From assembly GCA_958496175.1 (NCBI GenBank), contig OY292275.1:44655701-44719700 (forward strand): 64,000 nt of DNA, read 5' to 3'. Below the pieces are notes generated by a model. The model saw nothing but the letters and a program-made list of their open reading frames with translations, ran no database searches and was not told where the DNA came from. The stretch comes from Sisyra terminalis. Its lineage: Eukaryota; Arthropoda; Insecta; Neuroptera; Sisyridae. Shown here piece after piece: positions 35,613 to 47,227 of this stretch. Position 1 is the first letter of the stretch; every line of letters starts with the position of its first letter. The translations under genes were made by a program, and so were the position numbers.

Positions 35613-38600
35613 TTAGAGTCTTTTTTGAACTTGTACTTGATATCCCAAAACGGATCTTACTGAAATATCGGCGGTAACTTTAAAATTTTCATATTTAATG
35701 TCGGAGGTAAATTCAAATCGCCTCACCAAATGCACAAGTAGCGTTTGTAAGCATAATGTTGAATATTTTTGACCTAAAAAAGGAAAAAAAAATTTAGAAG
35801 GCTTTTAATTTTAAATTTAAACCATTAGAAGAAAGCTCTTTGAAAATAAATTGACGATGACTTCTTCTATTTATTGTTATTTATTTGAATTCCTTAAAAT
35901 CTTTCATTTATACTTGGCGAAACAGTAGACTATAGTCTAATATTTTATTATTAAAATACTGACTTTTATGCAAACATCAATATAATTATTTGAAGGAGAA
36001 TTCAATTTGCTCACACAAAAGGGTGACTTCTAATCTTAAATTCAAACATGAATTAAAATAAAAATTATAATTGTCTGGTATCAACACAAAATCAATGTCA
36101 ATTCTGATTTTTTGTATTGTAAATAGCAAACATATACATCCCAAAGCAAAAGAAATGTCATCTTAACTATAGTTTTCCCCTCAAAAATATATCTTTATTT
36201 AATAAATAGAAGATAATTTACTTACCTAAGCATTTTCGTAATCCTGAACTAAAAGGAATATAAGCGTATGGATGTCGTTTTTCTACTTTTTCAGGTAAAA
36301 ATCGATCAGGATCAAATCGTTGAGGATTATCCCAATATTGTTCTGACCGATGAGTGTGAAACATTGATATCACAACACCACATCCAGCTGGCAAAGTATA
36401 GTTATTAACTTTCAATTCACCACGTAATTGTCGCACCATCAACGGCCCAATTGGGAATAACCGTAACGTTTCTTTTATGACCATATCGAGGTATTTTAGT
36501 TTTGGATAGTATTCCCAAGGAACTGGTTCTTTAAAATCTTTCAAAGCGTTTTGATCCAACACTTCCACAATTTCTTCATAAACTTTTTTCTAAAATGAAA
36601 TGTACAGGCTTAGTTGGGAAATAAAACTTATAAAAACCTAATTATAGATATGGCGCATATAGTTATGCTAATACGTAAAATGTGGACTAAAGCTACATAT
36701 TCCATAAACTGATTTCTTAGTATTGTATTAATTAATTATCAATCTAAAATTGCATCTAAATATGGTGAACAATTTTGTTTTAGAATAAGGATATTACGGA
36801 GCAAAAGGTTTATTGAAACCGCAGTCGGAGTCTGAGATTTGAATTTTTCGGAGTTGGAGTCGAAATCGGAGATATACATATTAGTTAGGTTGACGACAAA
36901 TTGGGAAATAATAAAAATACAATTTATAAAGCGTCTCTTAAAGCATTTATATATAAATTATAGAACACAAACGTAACATAGAGCAATTAAACAATAAATT
37001 AAAGAAACATTTTAATCAATTGAAGGTTTTTCAAATAGAAAATAGAGAATTGTTATCAGTGAACGAAAGTAGGTAGCTTTACTTCCGATCAAGCTCTAAT
37101 ATCAAAACTATACGTTGTTAAAATTGAAGCTCTGTAACATACCTATTTTATAGGTACAAAGCTCGTTTATATCCTCATTGCTCATTTTATATATTAAACC
37201 CGTCCATAAAATTAGTATTAAACTTTTGGAATTTGTAAAAACTAGACATCGGATTATATGCATTTGCATGTTTGCATATGGAAATAATTCATTTTTTTTA
37301 ACGTTATTACATATTTTGGTACTTTTTTATTGATAGAGCTTATTTCAGTAGTTTATGTTTTAGGTGTATTGTATTACGCCATCAACATGTCCCCTATACG
37401 TCAAGCTCTGAAAGTATTGTACCCAATATTGCTTCAGATCACCTGGCTGGTCCATGGATTATATCAAGCTGCGGAAAAGATCAGAAACGAGTTCGTGATA
37501 GCCAATAAATTGATATCTTCTACAAAAAAAGGTGCTTTTAAAAGCACTATGGTAACTACAATCATATAAAGAGCAACTATCAAACGTAGCACTACCCCCT
37601 GAACCAATATTAACACGGTGGAGAACTTAATACAAAGCTGTTATGTTTTATGCTGAGACTTTCAAAGTCATAAAAAAAGTAGTCGGAGAATGTGACAAAC
37701 CAGACGCCATTGCAATCAATTCAAGCCAGCTTGCGTTTAAGAATCCTTCAATGAAAAAAAACATTTGCTCTTATCACAACATACTTCAGCAATATACTCG
37801 ATGCAATTGAGAAACTAGAAACATTCCTCCGTGCAAGTTCATGGAAATATTCGAAAAAATGATTAAACAGATAACGCCTTTTCGAGTTATCTATTGCAAT
37901 AAGTTTGTGGCAAATTAAATGCAGTTTTGTATAAAAACCCCCGTCTTGAAGAAATAAAGAAAATTGATGCATTTATCAACGGCACTTCTGAAGGGATCTC
38001 CAAAAATTCCGCCAAATATCAAATTCTGTCCGGTAACGTAAGTTGACGTCGAAAGTAAATTTTTAGTTTTTCAACTTTTTCACCTATATGGTTCAATTGT
38101 GGATCAAAACCATCCAGGATTCCACTCAAATACACACTGAAAATTTCTGGAGAATAGGTTTGGCGGCTTAGAAGAAGTTTAGTACTGTTGTTAAGAAACT
38201 TGGTTCAGGAAACAAGAAGGCCATGAGGTTCAAATTTTGATTTGAAACGATGGCGGTGAGTTTAACAATGAAAACAATGAAAGTGGCAAAATTGTTTTTA
38301 TTGTTGACAATTTTTAAAAAATAGAGCAAAGAATGAATTATTTAATCATTATTGAGCCGATCGCCAACCTATAAAGTAATGTTACCAAGTTTCAAAAAAA
38401 AGTAAAGTAATGTACCAAATATACCAAAATAAAGTTAATGTACCAATTTAATACCAAGAATCACTCAAGTGAACGAAACACTCAAGTGAGATTAATTTTT
38501 TACTTGAGAAAATAAACAACTGTACATATGTACAGAAAAATTATACATTTTAAGATAAATATAAAGTAAAAATAAACGTAAATTCTAAAAATAAATGGGT

Positions 38601-41033
38601 TTTTAACTGGGCATATTTTTTCCGTTTTTAGTGCATATTAGCATGCATATTTTGGCATTTTGATAGCGCACATAATCCGATGTCTAGTAAAAACAAACTA
38701 CTAAATATTGTAGCGTTTTTATCGCTCAAAGACTTGAAAACAAAAAAAAATTGTTATCGCATATTTTCCAGAAAAATTTTCTGAATAACCTAGATGCTGT
38801 TAAAAGCTTTTCTATAAATATTACCAATTCTTTTTTTCTCCATTAATTGGAGCTTTTAAAAGCATTATCGCTTGCATATATATACCATATAATATTCTTT
38901 ACTTGGTTTTATGAATTTCAAAGTTTTAATATTTGAAAAATGTCCACATAGAGCTTTTTTTAAATAACTTTTTCTGAGAAAATGTGCAAATGATGAAATT
39001 TTTTTCTTTCAATACAATACTTTAGAATGACAAAAAAACACAAATTGATGATGCAAAAAAAGTTTAAAATTTCAATATTGGAGAAATGCCCCAAATCGAG
39101 CTTTTTCTTTAACTTGCGTTTTCTCGGAAAATAAGTACGCAACACAGTTGGTTCCAAAACTCTCCAATGACAATACCAATTAACGGTGAAAAAACTACAC
39201 AAGATTTTTCTAGAAAATATGCAAATGACAAAATTTTTACCTGAATTTTTGAGCGACAATAACTAAAACACCAAATTAGTTCGAATTTAGTTTTTACTGA
39301 ATTCCAAAATGTAATGTTTACTTGATGGACGTGGATTAAACGTAGAATACTACTAAGTAGAAATACATTTAACCAATATATCTACTATAATCAAAGGTAA
39401 AACGAACCACTAATTTTCAGTTGTTGACTCCACGTTATTAATAAAGAAGGTCGAATAAAATTACAGAATAAAAAAGTATAAGACAATACTTACTATTATA
39501 ATACTTAGTTTCCATTTTTTATATTAGTTTTTGGCAAAAAGAATCACATATGAAGGGAATATGAACTTTTAGAGAAAATAGTTAATTGGCTCTATTTCTT
39601 TTTATGTTAGTTTTTTCATGTTTTAATTAAACTTGCTTTTGTCGAATACTGTTTTTAAAGCATTTTCTTTTTCTTTTCCCTACTATTTTTTGGTCATTCA
39701 TTTTGCAAACCTATTAGTAAACCCAAAAACCTGTAGTGGCAGCAGTTAGAAAGATTTATACTTCCCAAATCAGTGGAATGTTCATTTACGATTATTATTT
39801 AATCGGAAAAATTAAGTTTTTAGTTACACTTACTTGTATTTCCGGATGAATTGCAAGCATTAAAATCGTAAACGCAGCTATAGTCGCGGACGTATCTTGT
39901 CCAGCCGCAAAAAGAGTGAAAATCTCATCTTTCATTTCCTTCTTATTGAAATATTCACCATTTTTATTAACCAAAAGTAATTGTTCCAATGTCGTCACAT
40001 ATTTATGGTTTAATTGTTCTTCTTGAGTTCTTTTATCAAATTCAATTTTTTTCTGATCAATAATACTATAGATAAACTCATCAATGATTTTCGTAGTATG
40101 TTGAGTATCACGATAATTTTGCGTAAATCGATGAATCAAATTTGGGTGCAACCATATTTTAAGCATACGTTCATATAGAACCTTGTACATCAATTCAGCA
40201 CTGTGTACAAATTCTTCATTTTGATTGTTTTGGGCGTCCATTTCTTTTCCCATAATAGTCGCGCAAAGAATATCAATCGTGCACAAATTTAAGTAGTGCA
40301 AAATATCAATTGTCGTCCCTTTATCTCCGATCGTTTCATTGATTTTCTCTGTAAGGATTGCCGCTTTATCATTAAAAGTTTCAGTATACTTTTCCAGGAT
40401 TTTCATGTTAAATGTGGGCTGAATCATTTTGCGGTGCAATTTCCATCCAGGACCCGAGCCAGTTATTAAGCCTTGGCCAAAATAAGGCTCTCCAAATCGC
40501 ATAATTGGGTCTTTGAAAATTTCCTTTGAGTCAGATAATATTTTCTGCAAAGTTAAACGTAATAAAGTGTTTTATGGGAAACAGTACGTGATAAGTCGCT
40601 TAAATTACGATTTTAATTTTGTACACAACCTTGGGCAATATTTCTAAGAAAAATAACGAATTAAAATTACCTCGATGTCTTCAGCTTTCGTCAAAATGAC
40701 ATACAAATATGAACCAAGCCATACACGAAATGGAGATTCATGCGACAAAATTAAATTGTTAATTTTATCAAACAGATCTAAAATTAAATGGAATAAATCA
40801 ATTGATATTGATAATATTAAATAGGTTGGATAAATACCTGAACTTCTTCCCAAAAAAAGCAAACCATTTCCAATTAATGGCCACGATTTTGGTCCCGAAA
40901 GCTTAGATGCCAAATCATAATATCTTCGCCATTTCCAAACAAATTGTCCAATTATTCCTACGCCCAATACAAAAATAGCCCACACTAACTTTTTCGATAT
41001 TAACTCCCCAAAATATTCTCCCATTTTATCCAC
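35613..41033 (-). CDS. CYP4-clan cytochrome P450, gene A
   Basis: A haem-thiolate monooxygenase, expected on the ER membrane and receiving electrons from NADPH-P450 reductase. The exons on minus are 41033-40838, 40777-40671, 40544-39834, 36589-36226 and 35773-35613. Phases 1, 0, 0 and 1 close on a TAA stop, giving 512 residues, normal for CYP4. Visible motifs are an N-terminal anchor, a GPKSWPLIGN hinge, helix-I AGQDTS (about 315-320), ExxR (E378-R381) and haem loop FSSGLRKCLG with C458. Helix I lacks the EGHDTT-type signature of classical CYP4 families, so I assign the clan only. Compared with gene C, the intron before TGSGPGW is absent. The 3.2-kb intron 3 contains a hAT element. The substrate is unknown; lipid or xenobiotic hydroxylation is usual for the clan. 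Confidence 0.93.
37243..38686 (+). mobile_element. hAT transposon remnant, 1.44 kb, in intron of P450 A
   Basis: Ends TAGACATCGGATTATATGC and TAGACATCGGATTATGTGC (reversed right end) are flanked by the perfect 8-bp duplication GTAAAAAC at 37235-37242 and 38687-38694. It encodes a broken transposase on the plus strand, antisense to the P450 gene. Its length is well below a complete hAT, so it is internally deleted. Confidence 0.93.
37330..38270 (+). pseudogene. hAT-type transposase relic
   Basis: The first 79 codons (LYYAINMSPIRQALK, WLVHGLYQAAEKIR, NKLISSTKK) resemble the middle of a DUF659/hAT-like transposase. After the stop at 37567, further frames give LPPEPILTRW and AVMFYAETFKVIKKVV, and later VDVESKF. 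The last is a likely relic of the C-terminal dimerisation region, where D-VERSFS is typical. Multiple frameshifts and stops make it inactive. The family assignment rests on motif recall. Confidence 0.7.
38917..39250. repeat. Degenerate tandem repeat, about 145-bp unit
   Basis: Two full units and a partial third are seen. TAGAGCTTTTTTTAAATAAC and CGAGCTTTTTCTTTAACTTG are equivalent parts of units 1 and 2. AAATGTGCAAATGATGAAAT recurs as AAATATGCAAATGACAAAAT. The units are strongly diverged. It lies in the large intron of P450 A. Confidence 0.5.
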
Positions 41034-41574
41034 TTTATCCTCAAAAACTTCTTAGCGGTTAAGTGAATCGTTTACGAATGAGATTAAATCCAAATGAATT
41101 TAAAAATAAAAAAGGCGAGATACAGGGGTGAACTCGAGGAAAAATTATCTTTATGACTCATTTTGAAAACCCAGTAAGAAGAATATGAACTTATGCTGAT
41201 AATGAAAATAGAGAAGAGAAAGTACTACTCGAATAAATACGTTTCTGTATCTAATTCTTAAAACTCATTTTCTGATGTTAAGTGGGCTGGAACAAGTTTG
41301 TAATTTTTCCATGATTTAATATGATTACGCGTTTGTACGTAAAATGTAAAACGAGTTTTTCTGTCACATGGAAATCGACTTGATAAACTGCATTGTCCTA
41401 GACCTAGTCCAGAAAAAACGAGAAAAGGAAAATTTAATCGTTTGCATAACGCTTACAATGAGTGCAAAAACATATTTTATTCATGAGATTTAATCAATTA
41501 AAAGAAATTGAAATAATTAAGTAATCAATTCTTGTATTAGAAAAATAAAATAATATTTATAATTAATTTCGTAA
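41034..41574 (-). promoter_or_regulatory. Promoter-containing gap between P450 B and A
   Basis: Only 541 bp separate the stop of gene B from the start of gene A, so the promoter of A and the 3' end of B share this space. No clear TATA box or response element was identified. Confidence 0.4.
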
Positions 41575-44500
41575 TTATCGTGGATGGACATGAACTTTAT
41601 ATCCGGACATTGAGCGAACTGAAATATCAGAAGTTATCTTCAAATCGGAATATTTCAAATCGGTGCTAAAGCGGTATGATCGAAGAAGATGGACCAGCAT
41701 TGTTTTCATACAAAGCATCGCGTATTTTTGACCTGAAAATTAAAAGAAAAAAACATAGTTTTATAATTCAGAACCCAAAAAATTATTAGAATATTTAAGC
41801 TGTGTGTCATGTAGTTTTTCAAGTTTGAGACTATATTACTTAGGGCTGATATTTTCACTCAAGGATATATAGGTCATATCCTGAAGATATAATAAATAAA
41901 TCATATTTTTTAGATATATTCTACACATATCAAATATTCTTAGGAGAAAATACGTTTTTTTCTATACATCAGGTAATTTTACCTGAAAGACAATTTCCAC
42001 TATGTGAAATATGTGAAAATATCGGCTCTTAATATTTTAATTATTGGTAAGTAAAGGAAGTTTTGCAGATTCGAGATAAAAATTCTATAAACCCCTTTGA
42101 TATAAGTACATTTTTATTATTCTGAAAACTTAGAGTTCATTTTTAAGGATACTTGAATAAAAAGATAAATAAAATAATCTATCAGGAAATTTTGACATTG
42201 GAAGAAATGAAAAAGGAGTTTGATTGGTAAAAGTATGTTCCAATATGTCATCAATGAGTCCAGATTGCAGGTGTATCAAAGTGCACAGCATTAAATTGCG
42301 ACGTTAAATGGTCTTAAGATGAATAAAAAAAAATATGAAACAGGTAATAAAGTATATGGTTCTTAAAAGCTCTAAGGAGTCTTTGAAGAATTATGACAAA
42401 AAGCTTTTTACTTCGAGAAAAAAGAAAATTAGAATTCACCTGCTAACAAGGTATTATCATCTGAGGAATTTCACAGAAAACCTTTGCAGGACTCAAGAGA
42501 ATGCACTTTTAACGGAGACATTAAAGAAATTTCTTTTTATGTTGTATTAAACTGCTAATCTCTAAATTGGAGTTCCCTCAATAACACGCTCCTGAAATAA
42601 CATAGAGACTCAAAAATCTTTCCAAGACGCATCGTTTCAAAAGAAAATTTTGCCATTTCTCAATTCTTGTTTGAAAAAATTACATGGTACAGAAAAATTA
42701 AATTTTTTACTTTTAAAATAAATTCCCCTTTTCTACGAACGAATGCTGTTTTGAATATAAAATAGAAAACCCAATAAGAGTTATTTTTCGCATCTATCAA
42801 TTTGCTTGACTCATCTTAGAAGTAAAAAAATGCGTTTGCACTTATAATTATAATAAATTTTCCTAATACTACGTTAATAATTATTCTTTAAAGCATGAAA
42901 TTTTATTTCTTAAATCAAGACCTGCAAAGTCGCTACTGTCCAAAAGCTCAAAAAACTTATCTTCAGTATCGAATCTATCGAAGGTAAGGATGATGACTGT
43001 TGAATCTTATTACAAATAGAAACTTACGTTAATTTTCTTTACTACAACCCTAGAGCACCTAATTCCTGAGTTATTGTTCCATGGTAATCTTTACTCAATT
43101 TGAACCAGTACAGCTCTGTATGGTCTTCTATCTGGATGAGCAACCTATGGTCCATCAAAGTTTTATTTTTACACGTGTAATTGATTATTTTATCACCAAA
43201 AATATGATTAAATTTAAAATCACATTTTAAAATTTAAATATTATTACATTTTAAATGATAAATTAAATTAAATTAATAAATTTAATTTATTAAAGTTGTT
43301 TAAAATTAAGGTTGTTCATCCCTAGTATACTACATTCAATGATCTTCAATTTCTTCGTTTCAACCTCTTTGACAACTATTTCTCTGATCCTAATATAGGT
43401 ATCTTGAAATCCAAGTAAATTTTAGGCTAATAGGCTTTCTACCTATTTAAAATAGTTTATGATTGGTTTATTAAGTTTAAGCATTCATTATTTTGTACGT
43501 TATAATTCAAGAATTGAAAATCCAAAATTAAATCCTTTTATGTTGATTTCTTACTATTCAAGAAGATATCAAAAGCCACTTATTCAAATTTTGATCTTCA
43601 TTTGAACACGTAGTTTTTTTTTAATTTGAAATCTTCAAAAATTTTGCTGGCATTTAACAAAAATGGATAAAAACAACTAACAAACATCAATAATTTAGAA
43701 AATACAAAATTTAAACAAATTTTGGAATTATTTTTTGATATTTTCCTTAATCATCAGTAATACTCGTATATTTCAAATTTTGTTGAATCTTACTCCAAAT
43801 ATTGTAATTTTTTTTTCCCTTTCTTTTATGTAAGTATAATGTTATTAAGTATCAGAGGTATACTCCAGAAGAGTACGAACGCCGAACAAAAATAGAGACA
43901 ATATTTTTTACCAGTACATAAAAAATTCTTCATTCTCATAATTACTATACAATTCCTTTGTTTTAAAATAGTCCAGAATATTGAATAGCTTTTTATTTAA
44001 GGTAGAGCTTTTGTTTGCACAATATATAAAATATATTGTGGTCATATTTATGTAATATAATTTAAGAAACAATAATATGTCAAACAAATACATTTATTTA
44101 AAATTTTGTTTCAAATTTATGTTTATAGTTTACTTTTGTAAGCTGTACTACATAATTAGGACCACAATATATTTTATAAATTGTATAAATGGTATATCTG
44201 CTCAAAGTCAGCAGAAAAATCTAATTTGAGTAGAGCTTTTGGTATAAGATTTTGTTAATGAGCTTTATCAATTAGCTAAAGTAAAGGATAACAGAATTAA
44301 TAAGACAACTTCAAGAAGGGGTAGAAATATGTTAGTAATATCAAATAAAGAATTGCAAAAATTGCAAAAATGAAGGCAGCTAAACCTAATAGCTTTTCAA
44401 AACGTTTAATTAAAGTAGAAAACAATCCCTTAATTCTTTGAAAAATCAAATTACGTTGTGTTTTCTTCTTAAAATCATGAAAAAACTTAGGATTTTGAAT

Positions 44501-46875
44501 ATAATTTTATTAACAAAAACCTTTTAAAAAAATCTACAATGCTTAAGTGGTATATGGTAAAAACCTCATAGTTCAAAACTTTGGAATTTTAGTATAAGAA
44601 CTCAATACATTATGCCTTAACTAACATATGCGGTGCTTGTATAATATGAACTTTGCAGTAATATTTGGACACTTACTACCTAGACTATCCTTAAAATATC
44701 TAAAATATACATTATGGCAACTGATATTTTTTTCAGTACATTGTTCATGTAAAATATGTTACTACATGTGGTAGATATATTGCATCTTTACCACGAACGG
44801 AAAAAATGATTCTTTATTGTGTTGCAGATATTTACGAAGAAATTGTTACATAAAATGGAATCAAACCAATTTCATATTAAAACAAGTTTTTCAATAGTAT
44901 TTCATTTCTTTGAATCATTTTTTATTCATACTATTTCACATTAAGATCAATTGTGCGGAATCTCAACAAATTCGATTGTTAAGTAAGAATAAGTTTTAAA
45001 TTGAGATTTTAGGTATCTAAAATTGTTGAAAGGAGGTATACTACTAGGTATATTAATAACTTAGGTTTACTTAGGATGTATACTAAGGATAAAGATAGTT
45101 TGGTTTCATTAGTTTTCGTACTGGACCTTATTAAAGGAGACTATAAAACTTACAATTCAAATCTCAAAAGGTACGTTTTAAATTCATCCTAGTTTTGCAA
45201 GCAATATTCGATTCGTGATTATTTGCTATTAATATGGAATAATTTCATTATTTTCTTACCAACACATCCTCGTTGTCCCCAACTGAATCCAATAAACGCA
45301 AACGGATGCCTCTTGGCGATGTTTTCGGGAAGGAAATGTTCCGGATAGAAATCATTAGGTCGTTCAAATAGATCGGGATTACGATGTGTATGAAACATTG
45401 AAATTACAACCCCACACTCTTTCGGTAACGTACATGTCTCCAGTTTCGTTTCATGTGTCATCCTCCGTACCATCAATGGTGCAATTGGGAATAGTCGAAT
45501 AGTCTCTTTGAAAATCATCTCCAAATATTTCAAATTTTGGTATGCATCTGATGATATATTGACGTAGGAAGTCGAACCCAGAACATTTTCAATTTCAGCA
45601 TAAGCTTTATCCTGGAAAAATTTAAGTTTAATAAAAATTGCACAGTATGTAGCGATAAGCCTTATTGCATTTACCTGTATATCGGGATGCATAGCAAGCA
45701 TCAAAACAGAAAAAGCTCCAATGGCTGCCGTTGTATCTTGTCCAGCCGTAAAAATCGTATAAATTTCATCCTTCAATTCCGATTCACTAAAATATTTGCC
45801 ATCTCGATTAATCAACAATAACTGTTCCAAAGTTGTTAAATTTCTTTTGTTCATCATTTCTTCTTGTTCTTCCAACGATTTGCCTTTATACTCAGCTTTT
45901 TTCAAAGCGATTAGTTTATAAATAAAATCATCAATGATATGACGATTTTTGAGAATTTGTCGCCATTGTGGTGTTAATTTATAAATAAAATCAGGATGCA
46001 GCCAAATTTTAAACAGCCGCTCATGTACAAATTGATACATTTGTTCCGTTGTTTTCACCAAATCTTCACTTTCCTTATTCTGAGCATTGGTTTCTGCTCC
46101 CATTACTGTAGAACATAAGATATCCACGGTGCAAAGACTTAGAAATTCCATAATGTCTATTTCGGAATGGGTTTTTGTTTCTTTTTGAATATTTTCTGTT
46201 AAAATTTTTGATTTTTCGTTGAATACTTCAATATATTTGTCGAGTACTTTCATATTAAATGTTGGAGTGATCATTTTACGGTGCATCTTCCAAAGAGGAC
46301 CTAAAATTGTTGGTAAAGAGTTTTTAATGAAATAGGTCGTGGTTGATGGAAATTTTTGTTTACCAGAACCCGAAACCAGTCCTTTTCCAATGAATGGTTC
46401 GCAAAATCGCATAACTGGATCTTTGTATATTCCCTCCGGATCGGATAAAATAATTTGAATATCTTCAGGGTTTTTAAGCACTACATACAAATACGGTCCA
46501 ATCCAGAATCGAAATGGTGATTTATTCTCACTAATAACTTTATCAACCGCATGAAAAATATCTAAAAATAATTGCACCAATTAGAAAAAAACAAACTTTG
46601 GGTTTAGAGTTGATTATAGCACCAGTGAATTTAACGGCAAAAATCAAAGCATTTCCAAGAATTGGCCATGTTTTCGGTCCTGGTAATTGAGCCGAAATTC
46701 GATATAGATCTCTACGTTTCCAATGGTAACGAACTAAAGTTATCAAACCAATAAGGAAAACTGCACCGGTTAATTCCAATGAAAATCGATTGTTGGCTAA
46801 AAAGATTTGCGTAAATCCTCTTTGGCGATCCTCATCGTTATTGTTGCTTGTCAATTGCAAGTTTGGTTCATTCAT
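41575..46875 (-). CDS. CYP4-clan cytochrome P450, gene B
   Basis: The exons on minus are 46875-46623, 46561-46364, 46300-45675, 45611-45260 and 41732-41575. Phases 1, 1, 0 and 1 close at TAA, giving 528 residues. Two short introns stay open in frame, so a plain reading frame at 46580-45219 misleadingly runs through them. Motifs are an N-terminal anchor (about residues 32-50), a GPKTWPILGN hinge, helix-I AGQDTT (about 336-341), ExxR (E395-R398) and haem loop FSWGQRGCVG with C475. The first donor is weak (CACTG|GTGCTA), and the C-terminal exon is 3.5 kb away after a large intron. Compared with C, the intron after the EDIQ motif is missing, while the one in GSG|GPLW is kept. Function as for gene A; substrate unknown. 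Confidence 0.92.
41843..42028. mobile_element. TTA-flanked MITE, copy 2
   Basis: Ends GGGCTGATATTTTCAC and GAGCCGATATTTTCAC (reversed right end) lie directly inside TTA (41840-41842 and 42029-42031). It has the same family and length class as 20385-20577. It sits in the last intron of P450 B. Confidence 0.75.
42029..45259 (-). other. Remainder of the large last intron of P450 B
   Basis: No additional P450 exon or other coding exon was recognised. A 71-codon plus-strand frame at 42335 is lysine-rich and unrecognised. The rest is AT-rich intronic sequence. Confidence 0.55.
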
Positions 46876-47227
46876 AATTTCATACGCAGGAAAAAAAACT
46901 TCTACTAATCATTCGAGATAAAACAGCGCCTATTTTTACTAAGACTGAACTGCAGGTTTTTGCGCGAACGTTTTATATTAAATTTAAAATTCAAAAAACT
47001 CACTCACTTTTGCATAATTCTATGGCTTATCTGCTATTAATCGTGACGACTAACCGAAGAATTTTTTGCCTCTTACTCTAAACAATGCAAAGCCAATAAA
47101 ATATTTATGCGTATACTCATCTAATTAATTTTTTCATACAAAATTTTTGATTTAATCGAAGAATTGTAGGTAACAAAAAATTTATAAAAAAAAAAACAGC
47201 CGTTTATTGTATTTTAAAAAAATCAAT
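46876..47227 (-). promoter_or_regulatory. Promoter-containing gap between P450 C and B
   Basis: There are 352 bp between the TAA of gene C and the ATG of gene B. This must include the 3' end of C and the promoter of B, unless the two are co-transcribed. No specific element recognised. Confidence 0.4.

Noticed and set aside
36800..36880. GGAGT/CGGAG-rich stretch as a functional site
   Set aside because: It looks like a short degenerate simple repeat; nothing supports function.
45219..46580. A single 453-residue P450 reading frame as an intronless gene
   Set aside because: It contains two in-frame introns (46363-46301 and 45674-45612) with consensus splice sites. Removing them restores alignment with genes A and C.
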